The translations under genes were made by a program, and so were the position numbers. From contig NZ_JAEKMI010000023.1 in the NCBI RefSeq assembly GCF_020217485.1, forward strand, positions 1 through 64,000: a stretch of DNA of 64,000 nucleotides, given 5' to 3'. Below the pieces are notes generated by a model. That model did not search any database, was not told the DNA's origin, and saw nothing but the letters and a program-made list of their open reading frames with translations. The DNA is from Mycobacterium sp. WUMAC-067. Its GTDB lineage: Bacteria > Actinomycetota > Actinomycetes > Mycobacteriales > Mycobacteriaceae. Shown here in pieces: positions 1 to 8,249 of the stretch. Positions within the stretch are counted from its first letter, which is position 1, and every line of letters begins with the position of its first letter.

Positions 1-106
1 ACTCGGTTCGTGGTACTGCTGCCGATCAAACACTTTGCAGCATAGAGGAATTCGATGCGTGCCAGCACACTCTCGGGGTCTGCGTGGTTCCGACGGGAAA
101 CCGCCA

Positions 107-1579
107 CTACGGCATCCGGGTGCGATGCCTCTTGTCGTGTGAGGGCACACCGTTGACCCCGCCGATCGACTCGGCGTAGCTGCCGACCGCGAACCCGACG
201 CCAGAACCCATGATCCCCAAGGCTTCCCGGTTGATGTTGTCGATGGTGTCGCGCGGGCTCTGGAAGTTCGGATCGAACGGCACGCCGGCCTGGCCGCCCC
301 ACAACCGTGCCTGCACGGTGGTTTTCAGCTGCGAGGAACCGGTCGTCAGGCCCCCGATCGGCACGCCCGCGACCATGAAGGGGTGATAGTCGGCCCGGGA
401 ATTCAGCGGCATGTCCGCGGGGCGCTTGCCGGCCAGGTTCAGATAGCCGGCCAGGGTGCGCTCGATGCCCGCCGAGCCTTCGGGGACATCCGCGGCGAAG
501 ACACCGGGCCCGGGCGGGCCGGATTGGTCGCCGTCGTCGGTGAAGAAGCCGGCGTTGGGCGACCCCAGCGCGGTGAAATTCAGATAGAGCGCGATGTCGT
601 TGAGCTGATCACGGCCCATGCCGAACACGTAATCCATGACCCCGTTGAGCCCCTCGGATTCGGCGCCCCAGAACACGAACCGCACCGCGTTGTTCACCGG
701 GGCCAGCGGGCCCAGCTGGCGCGCCGCCTCCAGCACCGCGGCCACCCCGGAGCCGTCGTCGTTGATGCCGGGTCCGGCGCGCGAACCGTCGAGCTGCGCA
801 CCCACCACGACGACCTCGTGGGGCGACCCGGACTTGGTCTGTGCCACGACATTTCGGGACGTGATCTTGGTGTTGACGGCATCCAGCACCAGGCGGATCG
901 GCGCGGTCGCACCGGTCAGTGCGGCGGCACCGTTGGGGTTGACGACGGCGACCGGCACGGTCAGTTGCTTGAAATAACCGGGGCTGAACAACGTGGGCGG
1001 AGCTCCGCGCCCGTTGGGGGCGCTCAGCACGATCAGCGCGCTCGCCCCCTTGGCCAGCGCGCTGTTCTGTTTGTCGACCACCGAGCAGCGGGTGTCGTCG
1101 ACGACGGCGATCGCGCCCTTGGGCACCGCGGCCGGGTAGTCGTGGGCCGCACAACCCGACGGCTGGGACGGCCGGATCGGTTGCCCCGTCAGGCCGCCGG
1201 GCGGTGTCTGGACCAGCAGCGAGGCCTGGTCGACGGGATAGGTGCGGCCCGCGACGATCAGTGACGGCTTACCCATAGACACGGTGTACAGCCGATCGAA
1301 TTGCGGCGTCTGTACGTCAAACCCCTTGTCGCGCAACGCCTTGGCCACGTAATCCACGCTGGCGTCGAAGCCCGGCGTGCCATCGGCACGGTTGCCGCCG
1401 TGGGCGTTGGCGATGTCCTGCAGGGCGCGCAGGTGGGTGACCATGCCGTCGACGGTGATCTTCTTGGCCAGGCCGTGCCCGAGATCGGGTGTCGCGGTGG
1501 GCGAGCCGGGCCGCGCCGGCGAGCACCCGGCCACCAGCACCGTGATCAGCAACAGCGTTGCGCACAGGCGGGAACTCAT
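107..1579 (-). CDS. LpqL-like M28-family lipoprotein with a lost zinc site (pseudopeptidase)
   Basis: 490-residue predicted lipoprotein. The start at 1579 gives a signal peptide with lipobox VAGC (Cys19), and its ATGA overlaps the stop of the upstream paralogue. A PA-type insert lies around residues 110-230 and an M28 aminopeptidase fold follows. Four of the five expected zinc ligands are changed against the neighbour: His to Gln262, Glu to Ser308, Asp to Thr336 and His to Gln440. Only bridging Asp274 (GINDD) and the general-base Glu307 remain. The fold-defining stretches are otherwise well kept, so I infer a non-catalytic paralogue, perhaps substrate-binding, rather than a decaying gene. The reading frame is intact. 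Confidence 0.88.
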   Translation of the reverse strand: MSSRLCATLLLITVLVAGCSPARPGSPTATPDLGHGLAKKITVDGMVTHLRALQDIANAHGGNRADGTPGFDASVDYVAKALRDKGFDVQTPQFDRLYTVSMGKPSLIVAGRTYPVDQASLLVQTPPGGLTGQPIRPSQPSGCAAHDYPAAVPKGAIAVVDDTRCSVVDKQNSALAKGASALIVLSAPNGRGAPPTLFSPGYFKQLTVPVAVVNPNGAAALTGATAPIRLVLDAVNTKITSRNVVAQTKSGSPHEVVVVGAQLDGSRAGPGINDDGSGVAAVLEAARQLGPLAPVNNAVRFVFWGAESEGLNGVMDYVFGMGRDQLNDIALYLNFTALGSPNAGFFTDDGDQSGPPGPGVFAADVPEGSAGIERTLAGYLNLAGKRPADMPLNSRADYHPFMVAGVPIGGLTTGSSQLKTTVQARLWGGQAGVPFDPNFQSPRDTIDNINREALGIMGSGVGFAVGSYAESIGGVNGVPSHDKRHRTRMP

Positions 1580-3060
1580 GACTTGGTGAGGACGTGCCGG
1601 GTGCGGTCCTCCATGGCGGGGACACCGTTGTGTCCGCTGAGGTCTTGAGCGTAGAGCCCGACCGCGTATGCGACCCCGCCGCCGTTGATTCCCAGCGCGG
1701 TGCGGTCGATGTGATCGAGGGTGTCGCCCTTTTGGTGGTAGTTGGGGTCGAACGGTTGGTCGGCCGTCCCGCCCCACAGCTTCGCCTGGTCCGCGGACAT
1801 CTTCCCCTCGGCGCCCGAGAACAGGCCGCCGGCGGGGATGCCCGCCAGGGTGAATCCGTCGTAGTCGGACCGACCGTCAAAGGAGGTGTCCTGTGCGGTC
1901 TTGCCGGCCGACTTCAGGTAGGCGGCCAGCGTGCGCTCGATGCCGGCCGAACCTTCGGGGACCACCGGGCGGCCGCGGGCGTCCATGGGCAGCGATTGGT
2001 CCCCGTCGTAGGTGAAATAGCCGGGGTTCGGCGACGCCAGCATGTCGAAGTTGAGGTACAGCGCAATGTTTTTGAGCGCGGCCAAGTCCAGCGACTCGAC
2101 GTAGTTCCGCGACCCGATGAGCCCGAGTTCTTCCGCACCCCAGAAGCCGAATCGCAGCCTGTTGTGCACGGCGGGCGAACTGCCCAGCTGCACAGCGGTT
2201 TCCAGCACCGCGGCCACTCCCGATCCATTGTCGTTGATCCCCGGGCCCTCGGGGACGCTGTCCAGGTGCGCCCCCGCCATCACCACGTTGGAGTCCGAAC
2301 CGGTTTTGGTCTGCGCGATCACATTGCGGGCCTTGAAGCTTTGCGCGCTGGCATCGAGCTTGATGGTGGTGGGCCCCGGCTGGGCGCGCAACTGCACCCC
2401 GGTGGATTTCGTCACGCTGAGCACCGGGATCTTCACCTCGGTGGTCGGGCCGAGCGTACCGCCCATCTGCTCCTCGTCGACATTGTCGGCGATGATCATC
2501 GCCACGGCCCCGCGCTGCGCCGCGACGTCCTCCTTCTGCGCGAACGGGCAGGTGCCGCGATCGACGAGCACCACCGCGCCCCGCACCGGGAGATCGCCGT
2601 AGTCGGAGACCGCGCACCCCAAGCTGTTCACCGGTGCGGCGACCAGTGGCCCGCTCACCCCGCCCGGCGCGGTCCCCAGACTGAAGTCCAGCGCGCGCGC
2701 CTCCACCGACTTGCCGGCGACGGTCATCTCCGGCTTCTCGGCGTGGAACACCCGCGCCGAAAACTCGGGCGTTTGCACGTCAAACCCCTTGTCGCGCAGG
2801 GTTTTCACCACGTAGTCGACGCTGGCGTCGTAACCTGGGGTCCCCACCGCCCGGGTGCCGTTGCTGGCATTGGCAATGTCTTGCAGCTTGGACAGGTGGG
2901 CCATCATCGCATCGGTCGTCACCTTGCCGCGCAACGCGGACGCGAACTCGGCCGCGCCCATCGTCTGCTCCGAGCCGGACCGCTGCGAGCAACCGGTTGA
3001 GAATGCGGTCAGGGCGATCACGGCGAGTGCCGCCGGCAACGTCGTGAGTTTTTTCACCAT
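1576..3060 (-). CDS. lpqL: Lipoprotein aminopeptidase LpqL (M28 family, PA domain)
   Basis: 494-residue predicted surface lipoprotein. The start MVKKL gives a signal peptide with lipobox STGC (Cys24); the longer upstream frame has no such signal. It has a PA insert, then an M28 zinc aminopeptidase domain with all ligands present: His265 and Asp267 (AHLDS), bridging Asp277 (GINDNGSG), Glu310-Glu311 (WGAEELG), Asp339 (NFDML) and His442 (YHQKGDT). The family releases N-terminal amino acids from peptides using two zinc ions. The position next to the thi genes matches M. tuberculosis lpqL. It is followed by a catalytically degenerate copy, apparently co-transcribed with a 4-nt overlap. Confidence 0.92.
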   Translation of the reverse strand: MVKKLTTLPAALAVIALTAFSTGCSQRSGSEQTMGAAEFASALRGKVTTDAMMAHLSKLQDIANASNGTRAVGTPGYDASVDYVVKTLRDKGFDVQTPEFSARVFHAEKPEMTVAGKSVEARALDFSLGTAPGGVSGPLVAAPVNSLGCAVSDYGDLPVRGAVVLVDRGTCPFAQKEDVAAQRGAVAMIIADNVDEEQMGGTLGPTTEVKIPVLSVTKSTGVQLRAQPGPTTIKLDASAQSFKARNVIAQTKTGSDSNVVMAGAHLDSVPEGPGINDNGSGVAAVLETAVQLGSSPAVHNRLRFGFWGAEELGLIGSRNYVESLDLAALKNIALYLNFDMLASPNPGYFTYDGDQSLPMDARGRPVVPEGSAGIERTLAAYLKSAGKTAQDTSFDGRSDYDGFTLAGIPAGGLFSGAEGKMSADQAKLWGGTADQPFDPNYHQKGDTLDHIDRTALGINGGGVAYAVGLYAQDLSGHNGVPAMEDRTRHVLTKS

Positions 3061-3113
3061 CGCGCCCCAGGTTAGACCGCGGGCCAAGCGGGCGGGATCA
3101 GGACACGTCGGGA

Positions 3114-3539
3114 TCAGACATACAGCGCCGTGAAGGGCGCAAAGGGGATGTTGCGCACCACGAACCATGCCAGGACCAATGACAGTGTCACGAGGGCGGC
3201 CCAGCGGCGGTGTTGCCAACTGCGGACCCGCCGCCCCACCACGTGCCCGTAGGTCCAGGCCAGGTACGCCCACACCAAAAGCACGACCGCCGCCAGGCCC
3301 AGAGCGTTGTACCTGGCGGCCGCCAACACGTTGCCGTGCATGAGGGAATACAGCATGCGCAGGCTGCCGCATCCGGGACAGTCGATCCCCAACAACGCCT
3401 TGGTGGGGCATACCGGCAGCGGGCCGTTCGGGGTGGTCGGGTCACCCGCCCAGATGGCGGCGCACATCAACGTCGCGGATGCGGCCACCACCAGTGGTGC
3501 ACCCAGGCCCACGTGCGCCGCCCCCCGGCGGGTCACCAT
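3114..3539 (-). CDS. DUF2752 membrane protein
   Basis: 141-residue membrane protein with about three hydrophobic segments (residues about 10-28, 77-97 and 113-131). It carries the family hallmark CPTKALLGIDCPGCG, a Cys-rich motif followed by a polar loop, typical of DUF2752 proteins. No biochemical role is established for the family. It lies 53 nt upstream of the lpqL start on the same strand and may be co-transcribed with it and with the CD225-like gene upstream (15-nt gap). Confidence 0.8.
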   Translation of the reverse strand: MVTRRGAAHVGLGAPLVVAASATLMCAAIWAGDPTTPNGPLPVCPTKALLGIDCPGCGSLRMLYSLMHGNVLAAARYNALGLAAVVLLVWAYLAWTYGHVVGRRVRSWQHRRWAALVTLSLVLAWFVVRNIPFAPFTALYV

Positions 3540-3554
3540 CTCGAGACCCTCGCT

Positions 3555-3884
3555 TTAGTACATCGCGGCAAGCGCCGCGTTGGTGTCCGTGTTCAGCGCG
3601 CCGACCGACATCAAGATGACGTAGATGATGCCGACGACGACACCGATGGCCGCCGACCAGATCGCCCATTTCTTGGCGCTCTCGGCCGATGCCTGCGCCT
3701 CGGCGTAGCGACCCTGCGCCCACAACCCGTTGACCTGGCTGGATTTGACGATCGCCACGATCCCGAACGGAAGACAGCAGAACAGCGTCACCAAAATCGA
3801 CCACACCAGATAGTTATTCGGCGCTTGGGCGGCCGGCTGCTGCGGCGGGTACCCGGGAGGCGGCGGGGGCGGCGGTTGTGTCAT
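3555..3884 (-). CDS. CD225/dispanin-like two-TM membrane protein
   Basis: 109 residues from MTQPPPP, chosen because GGAG lies about 7 nt upstream; an ATG five codons earlier (3899) is possible but has no clear ribosome site. A Pro-rich cytoplasmic N-terminus leads to two hydrophobic helices (about residues 25-47 and 70-95) separated by a polar loop containing GLWAQGRYAEAQASAESAKK. This matches the CD225/dispanin (interferon-induced transmembrane-like) architecture common in actinobacteria, where it often precedes a DUF2752 gene, as here. Function unknown. Confidence 0.8.
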   Translation of the reverse strand: MTQPPPPPPPGYPPQQPAAQAPNNYLVWSILVTLFCCLPFGIVAIVKSSQVNGLWAQGRYAEAQASAESAKKWAIWSAAIGVVVGIIYVILMSVGALNTDTNAALAAMY

Positions 3885-4161
3885 GGATTCTCCAGTCAAG
3901 AGAAGTTAGCTGGCGTAAAGCGGTGCTAACCATACCCGCTCATCCCCGCGTCGGCACTAGCAATGAAAAAATCTGATCCGGGCTACGGTTGCGGCGCCGC
4001 ATCGACGGCTCCGCCATATCGGCGCGAAGGCCCGATTAACGCCCGGCCTCAACGTCATTCGACATCCGTCGCGGCGAAATGCGCGCCGCCACCGTTGCCC
4101 TGGGCCTTTGCCGCCGATAACCGGAAACGATGCCCAGACAGACAATTGCCGCCGGAACGTG
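3885..4161. other. Intergenic stretch between divergent genes
   Basis: No convincing gene. Short open frames here have poor coding character and no ribosome site. The region should hold the promoter of the leftward CD225-like gene; a run of six A at about 3964-3969 is its only AT-rich feature. Confidence 0.5.
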
Positions 4162-4189
4162 TTGCATTACCACGACATAGCCCTACTAT
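4162..4189 (+). promoter_or_regulatory. Candidate sigma-70-type promoter for the secreted protein pair
   Basis: TTGCAT at 4162-4167 and TACTAT at 4184-4189 are separated by 16 nt. The -10 element lies about 32 nt before the ATG at 4222, which is preceded by a strong AAGGAG. Prediction from sequence only. Confidence 0.45.
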
Positions 4190-4221
4190 CCGTGTTAGCA
4201 ACGGCCGTTAAGGAGCCATTC

Positions 4222-4752
4222 ATGTCTGATTTCAGCAACGCGCTGAAGGCGGCGATGGCGACGGCGTTCACGGGCTTGTTCGCGTTAGCGGGCAGCGTCG
4301 CGGCGGCCGCGGACCCGGCCGGCACCGGCAACCCGTCGGACATCAACACACTGGCGGCCACGCTGTCGAAGGGCTACGGCCTGAACAACTGCACCGCCCA
4401 GAACATCGACCGGGGCAGGCAGTTGGCCGTATTGGCGTGCGGACAGAGCCCCGACCCGAAAGGACCGGCACAGGCCAAGTACGTCCTGTTCACCAGCGCC
4501 GACAACCTGGCCACCGCGTTTCGGGCGACCATCAAGGAGGACGTCCTGAGGCCGTGCGGGGACGCCAACCAGTCGCCGTCCAGCTGGCACAAGGACGGTT
4601 CGGGCGCCAGCGCCGGGCAGGCGGCGTGCGGCACGTACCAAAACGCCGCCGAGATCATCTGGACGACGGACGCCAAAAACACGCTGAGCTACCTGCGCGC
4701 GTCCAACACCGACGTCAATGCGCTCTACCAGTGGTGGCGCGCCAACGGTTGA
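4222..4752 (+). CDS. Small secreted protein, tandem copy 1
   Basis: 176 residues. The start follows AAGGAG at 4210-4215. The N-terminus is a Sec signal peptide with probable cleavage after AAAA/DPAG (about residue 30). The mature part has four Cys (NNC, LAC, RPC, AAC), suggesting two disulfides, and ends in NALYQWWRANG. It is clearly paralogous to the next gene, sharing SKGYGLNNC, CGDA.QSP.SW, CGTY.N and TTDAKN.L...A...VNALYQWWR. A similar fold occurs in mycobacterial secreted proteins and perhaps in kinase sensor domains, but I do not recognise a named family. Function unknown. Confidence 0.85.
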   Translation: MSDFSNALKAAMATAFTGLFALAGSVAAAADPAGTGNPSDINTLAATLSKGYGLNNCTAQNIDRGRQLAVLACGQSPDPKGPAQAKYVLFTSADNLATAFRATIKEDVLRPCGDANQSPSSWHKDGSGASAGQAACGTYQNAAEIIWTTDAKNTLSYLRASNTDVNALYQWWRANG

Positions 4753-4812
4753 CAATCTTCTTGGGGGGCAAGGGGTTTTTGCACTAACCACCAACAACCG
4801 CAGGGAGTCAAC

Positions 4813-5334
4813 ATGTCACATCTGATCACCGCGCTGCGAGCTATGTCGGCCGCAGCTTTCACAGGCGGTTTGGTTCTCGCGGGCAGCGCCACCGCGGTCG
4901 CCGAACCCAATACCGGTAGCGCGACGGACATGAACACGCTGGCCGCTTCGCTGTCGAAGGGCTACGGCCTGAACAACTGCAAGCCGCAAGAGCTCACCGA
5001 AACCGGTGAACTCGCCGAACTCCTGTGCGGGCAGAGCCCCGACGCGGGCGGGCCCGGTTCCGGTGTCTACGCGCTGTTCTCCAACAGCACGAACCTGGGC
5101 TCGGCCTTCAGTTCCACCATCAAGGACGTGTCCCTGGCGGCGTGCGGGGACGCCGGGCAGTCACCGGGAACGTGGAAGCAGAACGGCCAGACCGGCGGCC
5201 AGATCGCCTGCGGCACTTACAAGAACTACGCGACGTTGACCTGGACCACCGACGCCAAGAACGTGCTGGGTCACCTGACCGCGGCCAACGCCGACGTCAA
5301 CGCGCTCTACCAGTGGTGGCGCACGAACGGCTGA
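4813..5334 (+). CDS. Small secreted protein, tandem copy 2
   Basis: 173 residues, with a ribosome site (GGGAG) 8 nt before the ATG. The signal peptide ends near AVAE/PNTG. The mature domain keeps the four Cys of the upstream paralogue and the C-terminal YQWWRTNG. It lies 60 nt downstream of copy 1 and is probably co-transcribed. The pair looks like a local duplication that diverged mainly in the central loop. Function unknown. The stop is 3 nt from the stop of the convergent SGNH hydrolase gene. Confidence 0.85.
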   Translation: MSHLITALRAMSAAAFTGGLVLAGSATAVAEPNTGSATDMNTLAASLSKGYGLNNCKPQELTETGELAELLCGQSPDAGGPGSGVYALFSNSTNLGSAFSSTIKDVSLAACGDAGQSPGTWKQNGQTGGQIACGTYKNYATLTWTTDAKNVLGHLTAANADVNALYQWWRTNG

Positions 5335-5337
5335 CGT

Positions 5338-6105
5338 TTACAGTTGAGCCGCAATCAAATCCGCTACCGCGCACATCCCGGCGGGGTTCGGGTGCAACGG
5401 TGCGGGGCGACCCGGTAGCGGAACACCGTAACGCGCCGGCAGCGTCGTCCAGGGCTCGGCCGACCAGGCGTGGTGCTCGCGGCTGGCCGCGGCGGCGTGG
5501 ATGATTCCGCAGCCGGTCGCCGCGGCGGCGTCGGCCGTCATCCTTTCCAGCGTGTCGGCGACGTGCCGGCCCAGGTCGGCGTCGGCGGGCGACAACGGTG
5601 GAGCCGGCGCGCCCGCGGGCGGCAGCATCGTCAGGTAGTCGACGAAAAAGATCCGCGCGCCGGCGGATCGCTGACGCACCGCGCGGCCGACAGCACACAG
5701 CGATTCGAACACCGCGTCAAGGGCCTGATTTCGCGCGTCGGTGTCGAGCAGTTCGCGGATGCGGTCGCCCAGCAGCGGCATGCGACGCAGCGGGCGCGGC
5801 AGCGAGGCCGCCATCAACAGCGGTACGTAGCCGACGTCGTTGCCGCCGATGGTGACGGTGACCAGACTCTCCGAGCCGTCCAGCGCGTCGATTTGCGGCG
5901 GCGCGCCGCGTTGACGCTCGGCGAGGACGTTCGCGGTGGTCGCACCGGAGAAGGTCACGTCGACCAGGTCGTAGTCGTATCGCCCGGCGATCAGGTGCGC
6001 ATAGTTGCGCGCGGAGCGGCCCGACCACCGCGGGGCTCCCGCGGCGCGCGGCCGGATGCCCGGCCCGGCGGCCATCGAACTGCCCAGCGCGACATAGCGT
6101 TTCAT
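5338..6105 (-). CDS. SGNH/GDSL-type hydrolase
   Basis: 255 residues, no signal peptide. Block I is ALGSSMAAG, with the nucleophile inferred as Ser10 and the usual Asp of GDS replaced by Ser. Block III is TIGGND (oxyanion Asn) and block V is HPNPAGM (catalytic His with Pro in place of the usual Asp two residues before it, so the triad is not textbook). The family are esterases and lipases. It lies 10 nt downstream of thiG on the same strand and could be transcribed with the thiazole genes, but no functional link is evident. Convergent with the secreted-protein pair. Confidence 0.8.
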   Translation of the reverse strand: MKRYVALGSSMAAGPGIRPRAAGAPRWSGRSARNYAHLIAGRYDYDLVDVTFSGATTANVLAERQRGAPPQIDALDGSESLVTVTIGGNDVGYVPLLMAASLPRPLRRMPLLGDRIRELLDTDARNQALDAVFESLCAVGRAVRQRSAGARIFFVDYLTMLPPAGAPAPPLSPADADLGRHVADTLERMTADAAAATGCGIIHAAAASREHHAWSAEPWTTLPARYGVPLPGRPAPLHPNPAGMCAVADLIAAQL

Positions 6106-6115
6106 CGGCTCAGGC

Positions 6116-6907
6116 TCAATTGCCCGGCTCCTCAGCGGCCCGCATCGTCGCCGTGCCAGGGCTCGAGGCCTGCGCCCAGAACCGCTTCGGGATCCGCCCG
6201 GCCCGCCGGGCCAGATAGCCGGCGGTGACGGCGGCCGACATCGCGGCGGCCATCGCGGCGGGATCGGCGGCGCGGGTCACCGCGGAAGCCAACAGCACGG
6301 CGTCGCAACCCAATTCCATGGCCAGCGCGGCGTCGCTGGCGGTGCCGATGCCGGCGTCGAGCACCACCGGAACATGGGCCCCGGCGACGATCATCTCGAT
6401 GTTGTGCGGATTGGTGATGCCCAGCCCGGTCCCGATCGGCGAGCCCAACGGCATGACCGCCGCGCATCCGGCGTCCTCGAGCCGGCGCGCCAGCACGGGG
6501 TCATCGTTGGTGTAGGGCAGGACGACGAACCCGTCGTCGACCAATTGCTCTGCGGCCCGCACCAATTCGATCGCATCGGGCAGCAGAGTGCGGTCGTCGG
6601 CGATCACTTCGAGCTTGATCCAGTTGGTGTTCAACGCCTCGCGCGCCAGCTGCGCGGTGAGCACCGCCTCGGCGGCGCCGCGGCATCCCGCGGTGTTGGG
6701 CAGCGGCGTGATGCCCAGCCGGTTGAGCAGATCGAGCAATCCGGTGCCACCCTCGGCGTCCACCCGGCGGATCGCGACGGTGGTCAGTTCCGTGCCCGAC
6801 GCGACCAGCGCCTCTTCCAGCACCGCCAGGTTGCTCGCTCCCCCGGTCCCCATGATGAGCCGCGAGGCGAAGCTGCGGTCCGCGATCGTCAGTTTCGAGT
6901 CAGCCAC
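6116..6907 (-). CDS. thiG: Thiazole synthase ThiG
   Basis: 263 residues from a GTG start that overlaps the thiS stop by 8 nt. ThiG makes the thiazole phosphate of thiamine from dehydroglycine, deoxyxylulose phosphate and the ThiS thiocarboxylate. The TIM-barrel sequence includes NTAGCRGAAEA, the Schiff-base lysine at Lys98 in NWIKLEVI, and the phosphate-binding MPLGSPIGTGLG and LDAGIGTASDAA segments. It is the third gene of thiO-thiS-thiG, under the riboswitch at 8250-8347. Confidence 0.96.
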   Translation of the reverse strand: MADSKLTIADRSFASRLIMGTGGASNLAVLEEALVASGTELTTVAIRRVDAEGGTGLLDLLNRLGITPLPNTAGCRGAAEAVLTAQLAREALNTNWIKLEVIADDRTLLPDAIELVRAAEQLVDDGFVVLPYTNDDPVLARRLEDAGCAAVMPLGSPIGTGLGITNPHNIEMIVAGAHVPVVLDAGIGTASDAALAMELGCDAVLLASAVTRAADPAAMAAAMSAAVTAGYLARRAGRIPKRFWAQASSPGTATMRAAEEPGN

Positions 6908-7109
6908 CCTGCACCGCCGTCACCACCTCGAGCCGCACGGGGGCGCCGGGAAGCTCCGAAAGCTCTGTCGCCCAGCGTGATCGCGGCAGCACGGCGTCGT
7001 CCATCGCCACGGCGATGCCGCGCTCGCCGAAGCCCAGGGAGTCGAGCAGCGCGGACACCGTGGTGTGCGGGTCGACGTCGACCTCTTTCTCGTTGACCAG
7101 TACGATCAT
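6900..7109 (-). CDS. thiS: Sulfur carrier protein ThiS
   Basis: 69 residues from the ATG at 7109, ending in the diagnostic Gly-Gly that is adenylated and thiocarboxylated. It has a ubiquitin-like beta-grasp pattern. An in-frame ATG at 7217, overlapping the thiO stop, would add 36 residues encoded wholly by the 54-bp tandem repeat (repeating MVRVATMQSEAMRRSGAM). I prefer 7109 because MIVLVNEKEV is the normal ThiS N-terminus, but translation may be coupled from 7217. Confidence 0.92.
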   Translation of the reverse strand: MIVLVNEKEVDVDPHTTVSALLDSLGFGERGIAVAMDDAVLPRSRWATELSELPGAPVRLEVVTAVQGG

Positions 7110-7222
7110 TGCGCCGCTCCTCCTCATCGCTTCGCTCTGCATCGTCGCAACGCGGACCATCATTGCGCCGCTCCTCCTCATCGCTTCGCTCTGCATCGTC
7201 GCAACGCGGACCATCATTGCGC
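7106..7222. repeat. MIRU-like tandem repeat, 54-bp period, two full units plus a partial one
   Basis: The segment starting TCATTGCGCCGCTCC recurs at exact 54-nt spacing (anchor positions 7109, 7163 and 7217). The first two units look identical and the third breaks off after GCGCCGCT. The core CTCATCGCTTCGCTCTGCATC resembles the M. tuberculosis MIRU consensus. The 54-bp period keeps all reading frames open, and each unit begins at an ATG/TGA overlap on the minus strand, between thiO and thiS. Confidence 0.88.
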
Positions 7223-8245
7223 CGCTGCTACCGGGGCCAATTCGGAAACGATCTGTTCTGCCGTCCAGGGTGCCAGCAGGAACCCCGACCGGCCGTGGCC
7301 CGCGGCGACCAGCGTGCGCGCGTCCAGGCGATGCACCAACGGCAGATTGTCGGGTGTCATCGGGCGCAGCCCGGCGCCGCACTCGGCCAGCTCGTATTCG
7401 CCCAGGGCCGGCAGCACCGCGCAGGCGTCGTCGAGGAGGTCACGCACCCCCGAGACGACCGGGGCGGTGTCGCGCCCGTGTTCGTATTGGGTGGCGCCGA
7501 CCACGACCCCGTCCGCGCGCGGCACCAGGTAGACCTGCCGCCCGTGGACGCGGGCGCGAATGACCCGCCGCGGCAACGGCATACAGCCCTTCCTCCACCG
7601 CAGCCGCAACACTTCGCCCTTGACCGGGCGCACCGGCAGGCCCGGCCACAACGCCGGTGCGTCGATGCCGTTGGCGATCACCACCGCGTCGGCCTCGACC
7701 GCCGACAGGTCGTGCACCGGCGACGCCCACCGCACCCCGAGGCGCTCGCACTCCGTCTCCAGCGCGTCGAGCACCGCCCGGTTGTCGACGGCCAGCTCGG
7801 TGGGCGCCCGAAAGCCGTGCCGGATACCCTGCGCCAGTAGGGGTTCCACGTCGCGGGCGGCCGACTCCCAGACCACGGGATGCCCCTGCGCGGACAACCA
7901 GTCCGCGACCGTGCGCAGGTCGGCGGCGTCGGCGCGGTCGACGGCCACCACCAGCGACTCGCGGGCGGTGACCACCCCCGCCGGCAGGCCGTCGAGGAAA
8001 CCGCCCTCGCGCCACAGCCGCAGGGATTCCAGGCCCAGCCGCAACAACCGCTCTTCACCGGGCCAGCCTTCGCTGTGCGGCGCCAGCATGCCGCCGGCGA
8101 CCCAGGATGCGCCCCGCTCCCCGCTGCGGTGCACCCGCACCGACCAGCCGGCCTGCGCGGCGCGGCGCGCCACCGCCAGCCCGATGACGCCGCCGCCGAT
8201 GACGGCGAGCGACCCCGGCGGTGGGCCCGAGGGCATCCCGGTCAT
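7214..8245 (-). CDS. thiO: Glycine oxidase ThiO
   Basis: 343 residues. FAD-dependent oxidase converting glycine to the iminoglycine used by ThiG. The start at MTGMPSG is chosen because GGGAGG lies 7 nt upstream, inside the riboswitch; an ATG eight codons earlier lies within the riboswitch itself. A Rossmann motif (VIGGGVIGLAVARRA) is near the N-terminus, and the C-terminal GLRPMTPDNLPLV and GHGRSGFLLAPWTA are typical of the DAAO/ThiO family. First gene of the thiO-thiS-thiG operon. Confidence 0.94.
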   Translation of the reverse strand: MTGMPSGPPPGSLAVIGGGVIGLAVARRAAQAGWSVRVHRSGERGASWVAGGMLAPHSEGWPGEERLLRLGLESLRLWREGGFLDGLPAGVVTARESLVVAVDRADAADLRTVADWLSAQGHPVVWESAARDVEPLLAQGIRHGFRAPTELAVDNRAVLDALETECERLGVRWASPVHDLSAVEADAVVIANGIDAPALWPGLPVRPVKGEVLRLRWRKGCMPLPRRVIRARVHGRQVYLVPRADGVVVGATQYEHGRDTAPVVSGVRDLLDDACAVLPALGEYELAECGAGLRPMTPDNLPLVHRLDARTLVAAGHGRSGFLLAPWTAEQIVSELAPVAAAQ

Positions 8246-8249
8246 TGTC

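Noticed and set aside
1..106. Possible gene end at the window edge
   Set aside because: No frame with coding character reaches the edge; nothing supportable.
3957..4145. 62-codon minus-strand frame upstream of the secreted protein pair
   Set aside because: Arg-rich composition typical of shadow frames and no start signal.
7106..7222. CRISPR-like array
   Set aside because: Units are directly contiguous with no spacers; it is a tandem repeat.
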